Assembly (NCBI GenBank): GCA_003576695.1
Contig: QOZQ01000006.1
Span: 124,001 to 188,000, forward strand
Length of the DNA stretch: 64,000 bases
DNA from: Taklimakanibacter lacteus
Lineage (GTDB): Bacteria > Pseudomonadota > Alphaproteobacteria > Rhizobiales > Aestuariivirgaceae
Direction: 5' to 3'
The position numbers were made by a program, and so were the translations under genes. Shown one piece after another: positions 25,589-34,447 of the stretch. The notes beneath the pieces were generated by a model. The model did not search any database. It had not been told where the DNA came from and saw only the letters and a list, made by a program, of their open reading frames with translations. Position 1 is the first letter of the stretch, and the number at the start of each line of letters is the position of its first letter.

Positions 25589-26265
25589 TTCTGCGTTCTG
25601 GACGTGCCCTGCTCGAACAGGGCCCTGAGCGTCGTCATCGATTGCCGTTCTTCCGGCGCGATCCGCCCATCGATCTCGGCCACGATGGCGCACGCTTCCC
25701 ACACGACCGGCAGTGCTTCCGGCCGCGTCTTTCTCAGTCTCTTCACGATCCCGGCGACGTCGAGCATATTGGGCGCGTGCCGGCGCGCCCAGCGCACCGC
25801 ATGGGAAATCTCGGCCTCATCGGGAACAAGGCCGAGCTCGCGCGCGCGGACAGCGGCAAATTCTTCCATCACGCCGCGTTCGGCGGGCTCGAGCCGGCCA
25901 TCGGCGGCGCCCACCATGGCGAGAATGCGCAATTCATCACCGATCTCGGAAATGACCGAGCGGATCGCCGGCCGTTCCGCCAGGGCCTCATCCGGCAGGG
26001 CGACCGCGATCTCGACATGCGCCAGCCTGCCGGCCGGATCGGTGTCGAAGCCGGTCACCGTCACCTCATGGCGCCCGCCCTCGGCGAGGAGACGGGCAAC
26101 CCAGTCCCGGCTCGCCGGTATGTGGCCGATCCGCGCGTTGCCGCAGAAGCAGGCGACGGCATCCTGAGGCTCGGGCCCCGCGGCAAGCGTCAGCCGGTCG
26201 CCTTCGCGCATATTTTTCGTGGCATCGGGCGCCAGCCCGACGACGACACAAGGATGGGATCGCAT
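25585..26265 (-). CDS. HIRAN-like plus TerB-like two-domain protein
   Basis: A 226-residue protein. The N-terminal about 90 residues resemble a HIRAN domain: a beta strand VVVGLAPDA, then the EP-x-D...IG-IP pattern in LAAGPEPQDAVACFCGNARIGHIPASRDW. The C-terminal about 120 residues look like a TerB/DjlA-type helical domain with two acidic motifs, GAADGRLEPAERGV and AEIDGRIAPEER. HIRAN domains bind 3' DNA ends; TerB domains occur in stress and membrane systems. Combining them next to a secreted phosphatase is unexplained. It overlaps phoD copy 2 by 4 bp. The domain calls are moderately sure; the function is unknown. Confidence 0.68.
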   Translation of the reverse strand: MRSHPCVVVGLAPDATKNMREGDRLTLAAGPEPQDAVACFCGNARIGHIPASRDWVARLLAEGGRHEVTVTGFDTDPAGRLAHVEIAVALPDEALAERPAIRSVISEIGDELRILAMVGAADGRLEPAERGVMEEFAAVRARELGLVPDEAEISHAVRWARRHAPNMLDVAGIVKRLRKTRPEALPVVWEACAIVAEIDGRIAPEERQSMTTLRALFEQGTSRTQK

Positions 26266-26344
26266 GCGGAACTCTTCAGACGGTGATTCATTGTCACCGC
26301 CTGATCCTGCGCCTCGTCCGACGACGGGTCAAATCCCGCCGCGC

Positions 26345-27244
26345 TCACATCCGGTAGAAGCGCACCGCATTGTCATGGAAGAGCGCCCGCTGCGCCTTGT
26401 CGCCCAGATGCGCCGACGCGCTTTTAAAATTCCCGTAGATCTGGCCGAAGGTCATCTGCAGGTCGGCGACCGGGAAGTCGGTGCCGAACATCGCGCGCTC
26501 CGTCCCGAAGGCGTTGAGGCAGTCATCGACCACCATGCGGATGCTCTCCGGCGTCCATTGCGGGTCATAGGCGCCGGGATTGGAGATCTTGAGCGCGATA
26601 TTGGGACGGGACGAGATGAGCTTGAGCGCGTCGCGCCAGCGCTGCAGGCCTTCCGCGTCGCGGTCGATCGGGCTGGCGCAGTGATTGACGATGATCTGCA
26701 ATTTGGGAAAGGTTTGCGCCAGGTCGAACACCGCCTGGCCCTGATAGGGATACATCATCAATTCGAGATGGAGGCCCGCCTCGCCGATGAGCCCCACATC
26801 GCGCCGCCAGTCCTTGTCATAGGCAATGTCGGGGCGCTGCACGAAGCATTTCTTGGGATCGGGGTGATAGCTCAAGACACCCCTGATGCCGACGAGCCGG
26901 TCGAATGCCGCCTGTCTGGTGATGACATCGGCCGCTTGCGCCGTGCCGAGCGGGGCGGCGCCGACATAGCGCACAGCAACGCCTTTCGACTTGTCGAGCG
27001 TCTCGAGCCAGCGTGTCTCGCCCAGCGCATCGCCATATTGCCAGAGCGCTTCGATATGGACGGTGCCGACGACATTATGCCCGGCTGAATCCCTGACATA
27101 ATCCTCGACGAGATAGTTCCGCCGCAGCTTCTCGAGACCGCCCAGTGCCGTCACCGCATTGTCGGCCGGCATCAGCCAGTGATGCTTGCCCATCCTCAGG
27201 TCCCACAGATGATGGTGTGGATCGATGACCGGTCCATCATACAT
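26345..27244 (-). CDS. Amidohydrolase 2 family (COG3618-like) hydrolase
   Basis: A 299-residue TIM-barrel metal-dependent hydrolase. It begins with the metal motif IDPHHHLWD and has GVLSYHPDP, IVNHCASPI and the late FGTDFPVAD with a catalytic Asp. COG3618 members act as lactonases or decarboxylases on sugar acids and aromatic compounds (for example L-fuconolactone or 2-pyrone-4,6-dicarboxylate). The substrate cannot be set from context because neighbours are unrelated. It starts at an ATG at 27244. Confidence 0.85.
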   Translation of the reverse strand: MYDGPVIDPHHHLWDLRMGKHHWLMPADNAVTALGGLEKLRRNYLVEDYVRDSAGHNVVGTVHIEALWQYGDALGETRWLETLDKSKGVAVRYVGAAPLGTAQAADVITRQAAFDRLVGIRGVLSYHPDPKKCFVQRPDIAYDKDWRRDVGLIGEAGLHLELMMYPYQGQAVFDLAQTFPKLQIIVNHCASPIDRDAEGLQRWRDALKLISSRPNIALKISNPGAYDPQWTPESIRMVVDDCLNAFGTERAMFGTDFPVADLQMTFGQIYGNFKSASAHLGDKAQRALFHDNAVRFYRM

Positions 27245-27281
27245 ATCGAGCGCTCTCCCTCGTCTTTAGGCGCAGGTTAAA

Positions 27282-27420
27282 ATTCACCCGTCTCCCCCCT
27301 CACCCTGAGGTGCGAGCGCAACGAGCCTCGAAGGGTCTGCTGCAACTCGCTCTATCCTGAGGGATGCTTCGAGGGCCGCTACGCGGCCACCTCAGCATGA
27401 GGGTGTTGTGAGAGGTGAAT
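27282..27420. repeat. Palindromic intergenic repeat
   Basis: An approximately 139-bp element with terminal inverted ATTCACC (27282-27288) and GGTGAAT (27414-27420), and inner inverted blocks CCCTGAGGTG and CACCTCAGCATGAGGG. It has the CGAGCCTCGAAGGGTC and CTTCGAGG blocks known from widespread Rhizobiales repeats. It fills most of the gap between the efflux operon end and the amidohydrolase start; no gene is present. Confidence 0.75.
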
Positions 27421-27443
27421 CGCCTGGCACTCGTTACTCTTAG

Positions 27444-30400
27444 TTAGATCTTATTATCCGTTGCGACGGCTTCCGAATAAGTCGGCCGGCTGGCAATACG
27501 ATAGGGGAACAGTTTGCGCAAGGCGACGAAGAAGACCGGCGTCAGGAACAGGCCGAAGAAGGTGACGCCGAGCATGCCGGAGAACACCGCCGTGCCGAGC
27601 GATTCACGCATCTCGGCGCCGGGGCCCGTCGCCAGCATCAGGGGCACGACGCCCAGGATGAAGGCGAAGGCCGTCATCAGGATCGGGCGCAGCCTGAGCC
27701 GGCAGGCCTCGACCACCGCATCGACCGCATTCGCCCCGCGCTCTTCGGCCTGGCGCGCGAATTCGACGATGAGGATGGCGTTCTTGGCGGCCAGGCCGAT
27801 CAGCACGATGAGGCCGACCTGCGTCAGGATGTTGTTGTCGAGCCCGCGCAGATTGACGCCGATCAGGGCGGCCAGGATGCTGAGCGGCACGATCAGGATG
27901 ATGGCGAAGGGCAGCACCCAGCTTTCATACTGCGCCGCCAGCGCCAGGAACACGAACAGCACCGAGAGGCCGAAGATGAAGATGGCGGTATTGCCAGTCT
28001 GGCGCTCCTGATAGGCAAGCTCCGTCCATTCATAGGACGTGCCCTGCGGCAGCGTCCTGGCGGCGAGATCCTCCATCAGATTGAGCGCCGTCGTGGTCGA
28101 CACGCCGGGCGCCGCATTGCCCTGCAAGGGCACCGACACATACATATTATAGCGCTGGATGAGCGCCGGGCCGGTCACATCGCGGATTTTGACCAGCGTG
28201 CCCATCGGCACGAGCGCGCCCGCGGCGGAGCGCACCTTGAGCCGCAATATGTCCTCGCGCTCGACCCTATGCGCCTGGTCGGCCTGGGCGCGCACCTGGT
28301 AGACGCGGCCGAAGGCGTTGAAGTCGTTCACATAGGATGTGCCGAGATTGATCGACAGCGTCTCGAAGATATTGGGGATCGGCACATTCAGCATGCGCGC
28401 CTTGTCGCGGTCGATCTCGAGAAAGAGCTGCGGCGCCGAGGCCGAGAAGGTGGTGAACACGCCGGTGAGCCCCTGCGTCTGGTTCGCCTGCTGCATCATG
28501 CCGTAAGCGAGACCGAGCACGCGGCGCACATCGGCGGTGTCGCGCTCCTGCAGCTGGATCTTGAAGCCGCCGGAATTGCCGACGCCGCGGATGGGTGGCG
28601 GCGGGATGGCGATGATGAAGGCCTCCTGGATCTCCTGCAGGCGGCCATAGAGCTGGCCGATGATGGCATTGGCGTTATGGCCTTCCTTGAGGCGGTGCTC
28701 GAAGGAATCGAAGCGCGCGAAGACAACGCCGGCATTGGAGGCATTGGTGAAGGTAGCGCCCGAGAAGCCGGCGAAGGCGACCGCATCGGTGACGCCGGGG
28801 GTCGAGGCGATGATCTTGGAGGCGCGCTGCACCGCGGCGTCGGTGCGCGCCAGCGCCGCCCCCTCCGGCAGCTGGATGACCACGATGGCATAGCCCTGGT
28901 CCATGGTCGGGATGAAGCCCCGGGGCGTCGTCTGCAGCGCGAAGACGGTCGCCGCCATGAGGCCGGCGAACACCGCCAGCATGCCGAGAAGCGCCACCCA
29001 TTTGCCGACCAGGAAGCGCACCAGCCTGCCGTAATAGTCCGCCACCTTGTCGAAGCCGCGGTTGAAGCCGTCGGCTGCCGCATTGATCCAGCGCGTCACG
29101 ATGAAGCGCGGCTTCTCGTGATTATGCGGCCGGAACAGCAAGGCGGCGAGCGCCGGCGACAAGGTGAGCGAGTTGACGGCCGAGATCACCGTCGCCACCG
29201 CGATGGTGATGGCGAATTGCAGATAGAACTGCCCCGAAATGCCGGGGATGAAGGCCGTCGGCACGAAGACCGCGATCAGCACCAGCGAGATCGCGATCAC
29301 CGCCGCGCCCACTTCGTTCATGGTGCGGTGCGAGGCCGAGGCCGGATCGTAGCCCAGCTGGATATTGCGCTCGACATTCTCGACGACGACGATCGCGTCA
29401 TCGACCACGATGCCGATGGCGAGCACCAGCCCGAACAGAGTGAGCATGTTGAGCGAGAAGCCGAAGGCATAGAGCACGGCGAAGGTGCCGATGAGCGACA
29501 CCGGTATGGCGACGATGGGCACGATCGCGGTGCGCCAGGATTGCAGGAAGATCAGCACCACGATGACGACCAGGATCGCCGCCTCGAAGATGGTCTTGTA
29601 GACTTCCGTGATCGATTCCGAGATGAATTCGGTCGGGTTGTAGACGATCTGATAGGCGAGGCCCGGCGGGAAATCGGCCTTGAGCCGCTCCATCGTCGAG
29701 ATGATCTCGTCCGCCGAGGCGAGCGCATTGGTGCCGGGGCGCTGGAAGATGCCGAGCGCCACCGCGGGCTTGCCGGTGAGATAGGAATTGGTCACATAGT
29801 CCTTGGCGCCGAGCTCGATGCGCGCCACGTCCTGCAGCTCGATCAGCCGCCCGTCCTCGGTCGATTTGACGATGACATAGCGGAACTGGCGCGGATCCTC
29901 GAAACGGCCCTGCGTCGTCACCGTATATTCGAAGGCATTGTCGCCGGGCGTGGGCGGCGCGCCGATCGAGCCGCCGGTGACCTGCACATTCTGGTCTCGG
30001 AGCGACTGGACGACGTCGCCCGCCGTCATGCCATAGGCGGTGAGCTTGTCGGGATCGAGCCAGATGCGCAGCGAATATTCGCGCTCGCCGAAGATGATGA
30101 GATCGCCCACGCCGTCGAGGCGCAAGAGCACGTCGCGCACCCGCGAGCGCGCATAGTTCGACACATAGAGCTGGTCATAGCTCTCATCGGGCGAGAGCAT
30201 ATGCACGACCATCATGAGATCGGGCGAGCTCTTGGCGGTGACGACGCCGAGGCGGCGCACCTCTTCCGGCAATCTGGCTTCGGCGATCGCCACGCGGTTC
30301 TGCACCAGCACCTGCGCCTGGTCGAGATCGGTGCCGAGCCTGAAAGTGATGGTGAGCTGCATCGAGCCGGTCGAGGTCGAATAGGATGACATATAGAGCA

Positions 30401-30629
30401 TCCCTTCAACGCCGTTCACTTCCTGCTCGATCGGCGTCGCCACCGTCTTGGCGACGGTATCGGCGTCCGCACCCGGATAGGTGGCGCGGACCACGATGGT
30501 GGGCGGCGCGATCTCGGGATATTGCGCCACCGGCAGTTGGGTATAGGCGATGCCGCCGACGATCAGCAGCACCAGCGACAGGACGGTCGCGAAGATCGGC
30601 CGGTCGACGAAGAAATGCGAGAACCTCAT
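27444..30629 (-). CDS. RND efflux inner-membrane transporter (HAE1, MexF-like)
   Basis: A 1061-residue AcrB/MexF-type pump of full length. It has the usual 12 TM plan with two large periplasmic loops, N-terminal FSHFFVDRPIFATVLSLVLLIVGG, the TM4 proton-relay pair in GIVVDDAIVVVENVERN, and C-terminal GLIVLIGLAAKNAILIVEFARQ and GVVPLMLATGPGAE. It exports hydrophobic drugs by proton antiport with an MFP and an outer-membrane channel. It overlaps the upstream MFP gene by 4 bp. The length and pairing resemble MexEF. No outer-membrane TolC-like gene is adjacent. Confidence 0.95.
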   Translation of the reverse strand: MRFSHFFVDRPIFATVLSLVLLIVGGIAYTQLPVAQYPEIAPPTIVVRATYPGADADTVAKTVATPIEQEVNGVEGMLYMSSYSTSTGSMQLTITFRLGTDLDQAQVLVQNRVAIAEARLPEEVRRLGVVTAKSSPDLMMVVHMLSPDESYDQLYVSNYARSRVRDVLLRLDGVGDLIIFGEREYSLRIWLDPDKLTAYGMTAGDVVQSLRDQNVQVTGGSIGAPPTPGDNAFEYTVTTQGRFEDPRQFRYVIVKSTEDGRLIELQDVARIELGAKDYVTNSYLTGKPAVALGIFQRPGTNALASADEIISTMERLKADFPPGLAYQIVYNPTEFISESITEVYKTIFEAAILVVIVVLIFLQSWRTAIVPIVAIPVSLIGTFAVLYAFGFSLNMLTLFGLVLAIGIVVDDAIVVVENVERNIQLGYDPASASHRTMNEVGAAVIAISLVLIAVFVPTAFIPGISGQFYLQFAITIAVATVISAVNSLTLSPALAALLFRPHNHEKPRFIVTRWINAAADGFNRGFDKVADYYGRLVRFLVGKWVALLGMLAVFAGLMAATVFALQTTPRGFIPTMDQGYAIVVIQLPEGAALARTDAAVQRASKIIASTPGVTDAVAFAGFSGATFTNASNAGVVFARFDSFEHRLKEGHNANAIIGQLYGRLQEIQEAFIIAIPPPPIRGVGNSGGFKIQLQERDTADVRRVLGLAYGMMQQANQTQGLTGVFTTFSASAPQLFLEIDRDKARMLNVPIPNIFETLSINLGTSYVNDFNAFGRVYQVRAQADQAHRVEREDILRLKVRSAAGALVPMGTLVKIRDVTGPALIQRYNMYVSVPLQGNAAPGVSTTTALNLMEDLAARTLPQGTSYEWTELAYQERQTGNTAIFIFGLSVLFVFLALAAQYESWVLPFAIILIVPLSILAALIGVNLRGLDNNILTQVGLIVLIGLAAKNAILIVEFARQAEERGANAVDAVVEACRLRLRPILMTAFAFILGVVPLMLATGPGAEMRESLGTAVFSGMLGVTFFGLFLTPVFFVALRKLFPYRIASRPTYSEAVATDNKI

Positions 30630-31795
30630 TGCGAGGCCCCGTTGGCGGCCTTCTCGGGCGGCAGGACTACCAGTTCAGGCTTCACCGTCACACCCGGCCT
30701 GATCCGCATCAGTCCGTTGATGACGATCGTCTCATCGCCGGTGAGGCCGTCGCGCACCACCCTGTAGCCATAGATGCGGGGGCCGATGCGGACCGGCTTC
30801 GGCGTCACCTTGCCGGCCTCGTCGACGACATAGACGATGCGCCGGTCCTGGTCGGCGCCCACCGCGTCGTCGGGAACGAGGATACCCTGATAGGGCAGCG
30901 AGCCCGGCATGTTGACGCGCCCGAACAGGCCGGGCTGCAGGATGAGATCGCCATTGGGGATCTGGGCGCGCAGGCGCATCGTGCCGGTGGCCTGGTCGAT
31001 GCGGTTCTCGGCGAAATCGAGCTTGCCCTTGACGGGCGATTCCATGTCGTCGGCGAGCCTGACCGTCACATCGACGCCGCCCGCCCCTTCCTGCAGGCTC
31101 TCGTTGCGCGTGCGCGCATCGCGCGCATAGGCCAGGAACTGGCGCTCATCGACATCGAAATAGAAATTGATCGGGTCGAGCGACACGATGGTGGTCAGCG
31201 CCGTCTGGTCGGCCTGGACGAGATTGCCGACCGAGACGAGGCGGCGGTCGATGCGCCCCGACAGCGGCGCCTTGATTTCCGTATATTGCAGGTCGAGCTC
31301 GGCCCGCACCACCGCGGCCTGGGCGCCGTCGACCTGCGCCACGGCGGACAGATATTCGCGCCGCCGGTCGTCGAGCGTCGCCACCGGGATATTGCCCGTT
31401 TGCGACAGCCTTTCGGCGCGCTCGAACTGCACCTTGGTGAATTCGACCAGCGTCTGCGCCACCGCCAGGCTGGCCTTGGCCTGCTCCAGCGCCGCCTGGA
31501 ACGGGCGCTGGTCGATGGTGAACAGGAGGTCGTCCTTCCTGACGATCGAGCCGTCCTTGAAATGCACCTGGTCGAGATAGCCGCCGATGCGCGAACGTAC
31601 CGTCACCTGGTCGACCGCCTCGAACCGGCCGATGAACTCGTCGTCCTCGACGATCTCGCGCACCACCGGCTTGGCCACGGTGACCGGCACCGGGCCGCCC
31701 GGCGACTGGGCCTGCGCGGCCGTGGCGAAAGCCGGCAGCGCCAGCAGATACAGGAGTGCGGCTGATCGCGTGAAGAGCGAAGCGGTCTTGGTCAT
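30626..31795 (-). CDS. RND periplasmic adaptor (membrane fusion protein, MexE-like)
   Basis: A 389-residue MFP with a signal peptide (LLYLLALPAFATAAQAQ). It has the order beta-barrel/lipoyl/hairpin: VRSRIGGYLDQVHFKDGSIVRKDDLLFTID (first lipoyl half), the alpha hairpin at about 105-170, TEIKAPLSGRIDRRLVSVGNLV (second lipoyl half) and a C-terminal barrel. It joins the RND pump to an outer-membrane channel. It is the first gene of the two-gene efflux operon. I see no regulator gene next to it; the 648-bp upstream gap has only decayed sequence. Confidence 0.93.
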   Translation of the reverse strand: MTKTASLFTRSAALLYLLALPAFATAAQAQSPGGPVPVTVAKPVVREIVEDDEFIGRFEAVDQVTVRSRIGGYLDQVHFKDGSIVRKDDLLFTIDQRPFQAALEQAKASLAVAQTLVEFTKVQFERAERLSQTGNIPVATLDDRRREYLSAVAQVDGAQAAVVRAELDLQYTEIKAPLSGRIDRRLVSVGNLVQADQTALTTIVSLDPINFYFDVDERQFLAYARDARTRNESLQEGAGGVDVTVRLADDMESPVKGKLDFAENRIDQATGTMRLRAQIPNGDLILQPGLFGRVNMPGSLPYQGILVPDDAVGADQDRRIVYVVDEAGKVTPKPVRIGPRIYGYRVVRDGLTGDETIVINGLMRIRPGVTVKPELVVLPPEKAANGASQ

Positions 31796-32102
31796 GGCAA
31801 ACTGTCCCAGAGGGCCCGAGGCGAGGCATTAACGATCGGACATGGATAAGTGTGCAGTCGCACAATCAAAGTCAACAGGCCCATTGTATCAAAACTTCTC
31901 GCCACGGCGACTATACGAGCTAAATCTCTCAGACGGTTCGATTTTTGTGATGCGCCCGGTCGCCTGACGCACGCGTCAAGTCCGGCTCCGGCGCCAATGA
32001 AGCTGTGTGGCACCGCAAAAGCGCTCTCCGGACCATCGAATGATCCGCATACTGATGATATTCCCTTCCCCGCCAGCGTTTCGCTTGCAGGGCGAGGGTA
32101 AG

Positions 32103-32218
32103 ATGCAGGGCGCCATTGTCGGCATGGTGTGGCCGCAGATCGCTGGCTGATCTCGGCGATGATCCTGCTCTTCACGCTGGGCTATGTCGTCTTCCGGCGG
32201 CAGGAAGTGCGGGCTTAA
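32103..32218 (+). pseudogene. Remnant of an ABC-2-type permease C-terminus
   Basis: The frame from 32103 reads GAIVGMVWPQIAG and stops. A shift then gives LISAMILLFTLGYVVFRRQE and VRA before TAA at 32216-32218. Joined, these form a typical final membrane helix and basic tail of an ABC-2 permease, broken by a small indel. No upstream part of such a gene is recognisable, and a palindromic repeat (about 32070-32101) lies where it should continue. It is in the 648-bp gap 31796-32443, which otherwise holds the efflux promoter region and repeats. Confidence 0.6.
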
Positions 32219-32252
32219 TTCTAGAGCCAGCGTCCAGCTCTCCGCAGGTTCC

Positions 32253-32421
32253 CCCTCTCCCGTCGCGAAGCGATGGGAGAGGGTGCCCAAAGGGCGGGTG
32301 AGGGCTCTTCGTTTCAGGATTGCGCGAAAGAGCCCTCATCCGGCCTTCGGCCACCTTGTATGGAAGTTTCGTGTCATATTGGTTCCGTTCCACCTTCTCC
32401 CATGCTACGCACGGGAGAAGG
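32253..32421. repeat. Composite palindromic repeat upstream of the permease remnant's stop and below argG
   Basis: Three hairpins in series: CCCTCTCCC (32253-32261) with GGGAGAGGG (32275-32283); an inner pair GAGGGCTCTT with AAGAGCCCTC-like arms around 32310-32338; and CCTTCTCCC (32393-32401) with GGGAGAAGG (32413-32421). The last hairpin is 23 bp past the argG stop and could end its transcript, although no T-tract follows. Confidence 0.7.
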
Positions 32422-32443
32422 GAAATTTTGGGGAGGATCGAGT

Positions 32444-33667
32444 TTACGTCGCCCGCTTCCTGGCCGCGAGCGTCCTGAGCCTGAGCGCATTCAGCCGGAT
32501 GAAACCCTCCGCATCCTTCTGGTCATAGGCGCCGCGGTCGTCCTCGAAAGTGACGAGCTCGTTCGAATAGAGCGACTTCGGCGACTTGCGGCCGGTCACG
32601 ATGACATTGCCCTTATAGAGTTTGAGCCTCACCGTGCCTTCGACATTCTCCTGGCTCTTGTCGATCATCGCCTGCAGCATCTCGCGCTCGGGCGCGAACC
32701 AGAAGCCGTAATAGACGAGCTCGGCATAGCGCGGCATGAAGCTGTCCTTCATATGCGCCGCCTCGCGGTCGAGCGTGATCGATTCGATCGCCCGGTGCGC
32801 CGCATGCAGGATGGTGCCGCCCGGCGTCTCATAGACGCCGCGCGATTTCATGCCGACGAAGCGGTTCTCGACCAGGTCGAGCCGGCCGATGCCATTGTCG
32901 CGGCCGAGATCGTTGAGCGCGGTGAAGAGCGTCGCCGGCGACATCGCCTTGCCATCGAGGGCGATAGGATCGCCCTTCCTGAATTCGATCTCGATCGAGG
33001 TCGCCTTGTCGGGCGCCTCTTCCGGCGCGATGGTGCGCTGATAGACATAAGGCGGCGGTTCGATCCAGGGATCTTCCAGCACTTTGCCTTCCGAAGACGA
33101 ATGCAGCAGATTGGCATCGACCGAGAAGGGCGCCTCGCCGCGCTTGTCCTTGGCCACCGGTATCTGATGCTGCTCGGCGAAATCGATGAGATCGGTGCGG
33201 CTCTTGAACTGCCATTCGCGCCAGGGCGCGATGACCTTGATGTCGGGATTGAGCGCGTAGGCGGTCAGCTCGAAGCGCACCTGGTCATTGCCCTTGCCGG
33301 TGGCGCCATGGGCGACGGCATCGGCTCCCGTCTCCCTGGCGATCTCGATCAGCCTTTTGGCGATGAGCGGGCGCGCGATCGAGGTGCCGAGCAGATAGAC
33401 GCCTTCATAGAGCGCATTGGCGCGGAACATCGGGAAGACGAAATCGCGGATGAATTCCTCGCGCACATCCTCGACGAAGATTTCCTTGATGCCCAGCATC
33501 TGCGCCTTCTTGCGCGCCGGCTCGATCTCGCCGCCCTGGCCCAGATCGGCGGTGAAGGTGACGACCTCCGCCCCATATTCGGTCTGCAGCCATTTGAGGA
33601 TGATCGAGGTGTCGAGGCCGCCGGAATAAGCGAGCACGACTTTCTTGACGCTGCCGCGTTTGGACAT
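32444..33667 (-). CDS. argG: Argininosuccinate synthase
   Basis: A 407-residue ArgG of normal length. The ATP pyrophosphatase loop is [18 protein letters not shown] (residues 10-27), with [27 protein letters not shown] and a C-terminal tetramerisation helix. It joins citrulline and aspartate with ATP to give argininosuccinate in arginine synthesis. It appears monocistronic; other arg genes are not in the window. Confidence 0.97.
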   Translation of the reverse strand: MSKRGSVKKVVLAYSGGLDTSIILKWLQTEYGAEVVTFTADLGQGGEIEPARKKAQMLGIKEIFVEDVREEFIRDFVFPMFRANALYEGVYLLGTSIARPLIAKRLIEIARETGADAVAHGATGKGNDQVRFELTAYALNPDIKVIAPWREWQFKSRTDLIDFAEQHQIPVAKDKRGEAPFSVDANLLHSSSEGKVLEDPWIEPPPYVYQRTIAPEEAPDKATSIEIEFRKGDPIALDGKAMSPATLFTALNDLGRDNGIGRLDLVENRFVGMKSRGVYETPGGTILHAAHRAIESITLDREAAHMKDSFMPRYAELVYYGFWFAPEREMLQAMIDKSQENVEGTVRLKLYKGNVIVTGRKSPKSLYSNELVTFEDDRGAYDQKDAEGFIRLNALRLRTLAARKRAT

Positions 33668-33740
33668 GGGGTCTTATCCGCTATGCTTTGAGGAAAATTC
33701 GCGCGCACTATACTCAGGACCGGGACAAACACAATGCGGT

Positions 33741-33853
33741 GGAGCGCTCCCCGCCAAAGTTGCTAGACTTTGGCGATGAGGGAACGCTCCCATGATAGTG
33801 GCCGAGCCTTTTTATCCCATTCGGATTCGAAGAATCCGAATGGGAAAGGCTCG
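33741..33853. repeat. Two adjacent large palindromes spanning a gene's 5' end
   Basis: Palindrome 1 (33741-33790): GGAGCG/CGCTCC outer arms, TCCC/GGGA, then CGCCAAAGT (33752-33760) with ACTTTGGCG (33767-33775). The predicted ATG 33776 sits in a small bulge. Palindrome 2 (33803-33853): CGAGCCTTT with AAAGGCTCG, then CCCATTCGGATTC (33816-33828) with GAATCCGAATGGG (33832-33844) and a GAA loop; a TTAT bulge is on the left arm. Together they encode about the first 26 residues of the downstream ORF. Confidence 0.85.
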
Positions 33854-34447
33854 CGGCTCGATTTCTGGTACGAATTCGCATCCACCTATTCCTATCTTGC
33901 AGCGCTCAGGATCGAGGGGCAGGCCCGGGAACGAAACATAGACATTTCCTGGCGGCCCTTCCTGCTGGGGCCGCTTTTCAAGGCGCAAGGCTGGGAGACA
34001 TCGCCCTTCAACCTCTATCCGGCCAAGGGCGCCTATATGTGGCGCGACCTGGAAAGGCTCTGCGACGCGCAGGGCCTCGAATTCCGCAAGCCCGATCCCT
34101 TCCCGCAATCGAGCCTCATGGCGGCGCGCATGGCGCTGACCGACCAAGTGGCGCCCCAGCTTGCCGAATTCTCCCGCCGGGTGTTCCTGGCCCAATTCGC
34201 GGACGGCGCCCGCATCGATGACGAGGCGGTGCTCAAGGCCATTGCCGGCAGCCTGGGGCTCGATGGCGCCGCGGTCATCGAGGCCGCCCGCAGCGATCAG
34301 GTGAAATTGCGCCTGCGCCAGGCGACCGAGGAGGCCATGCGGCTCAGGCTTTTCGGGGCGCCGAGCTTCGTGACGCCGGATGGCGAGATCTTCTGGGGCA
34401 ATGACCGCCTCGAAATGGCGCTCAGCTGGGCTGCGCGGAAACCGTGA
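33776..34447 (+). CDS. 2-hydroxychromene-2-carboxylate isomerase-like DsbA-fold protein
   Basis: A 223-residue thioredoxin-fold (DSBA/kappa-GST) protein. The conserved part starts at LDFWYEFASTYSYLAALRIE (about residue 28) and ends with LFGAPSFVTPDGEIFWGNDRLEMAL. There is no CxxC, so it is the isomerase/GST-like branch rather than a disulfide oxidase. Substrates in this family are aromatic intermediates or unknown. The first 26 residues are encoded by two large palindromes and look unrelated to the family. The start is uncertain: ATG 33776, or TTG 33770, are the only in-frame candidates. It overlaps the convergent membrane-protein gene by 26 bp. Confidence 0.78.
   Translation: MRERSHDSGRAFLSHSDSKNPNGKGSRLDFWYEFASTYSYLAALRIEGQARERNIDISWRPFLLGPLFKAQGWETSPFNLYPAKGAYMWRDLERLCDAQGLEFRKPDPFPQSSLMAARMALTDQVAPQLAEFSRRVFLAQFADGARIDDEAVLKAIAGSLGLDGAAVIEAARSDQVKLRLRQATEEAMRLRLFGAPSFVTPDGEIFWGNDRLEMALSWAARKP

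Noticed and set aside
23909-26167. 752-codon plus-strand open frame
   Set aside because: It is antisense to phoD copy 2 and the HIRAN-TerB gene; the real genes have clear catalytic motifs and signals, while this has only shadow composition.
28269-30389. 706-codon plus-strand open frame
   Set aside because: Antisense to the RND pump gene; composition is that of a shadow frame.
33776-34447. DsbA disulfide oxidoreductase
   Set aside because: The fold is right but there is no CxxC motif and no signal peptide, so the isomerase/kappa-GST branch is preferred.
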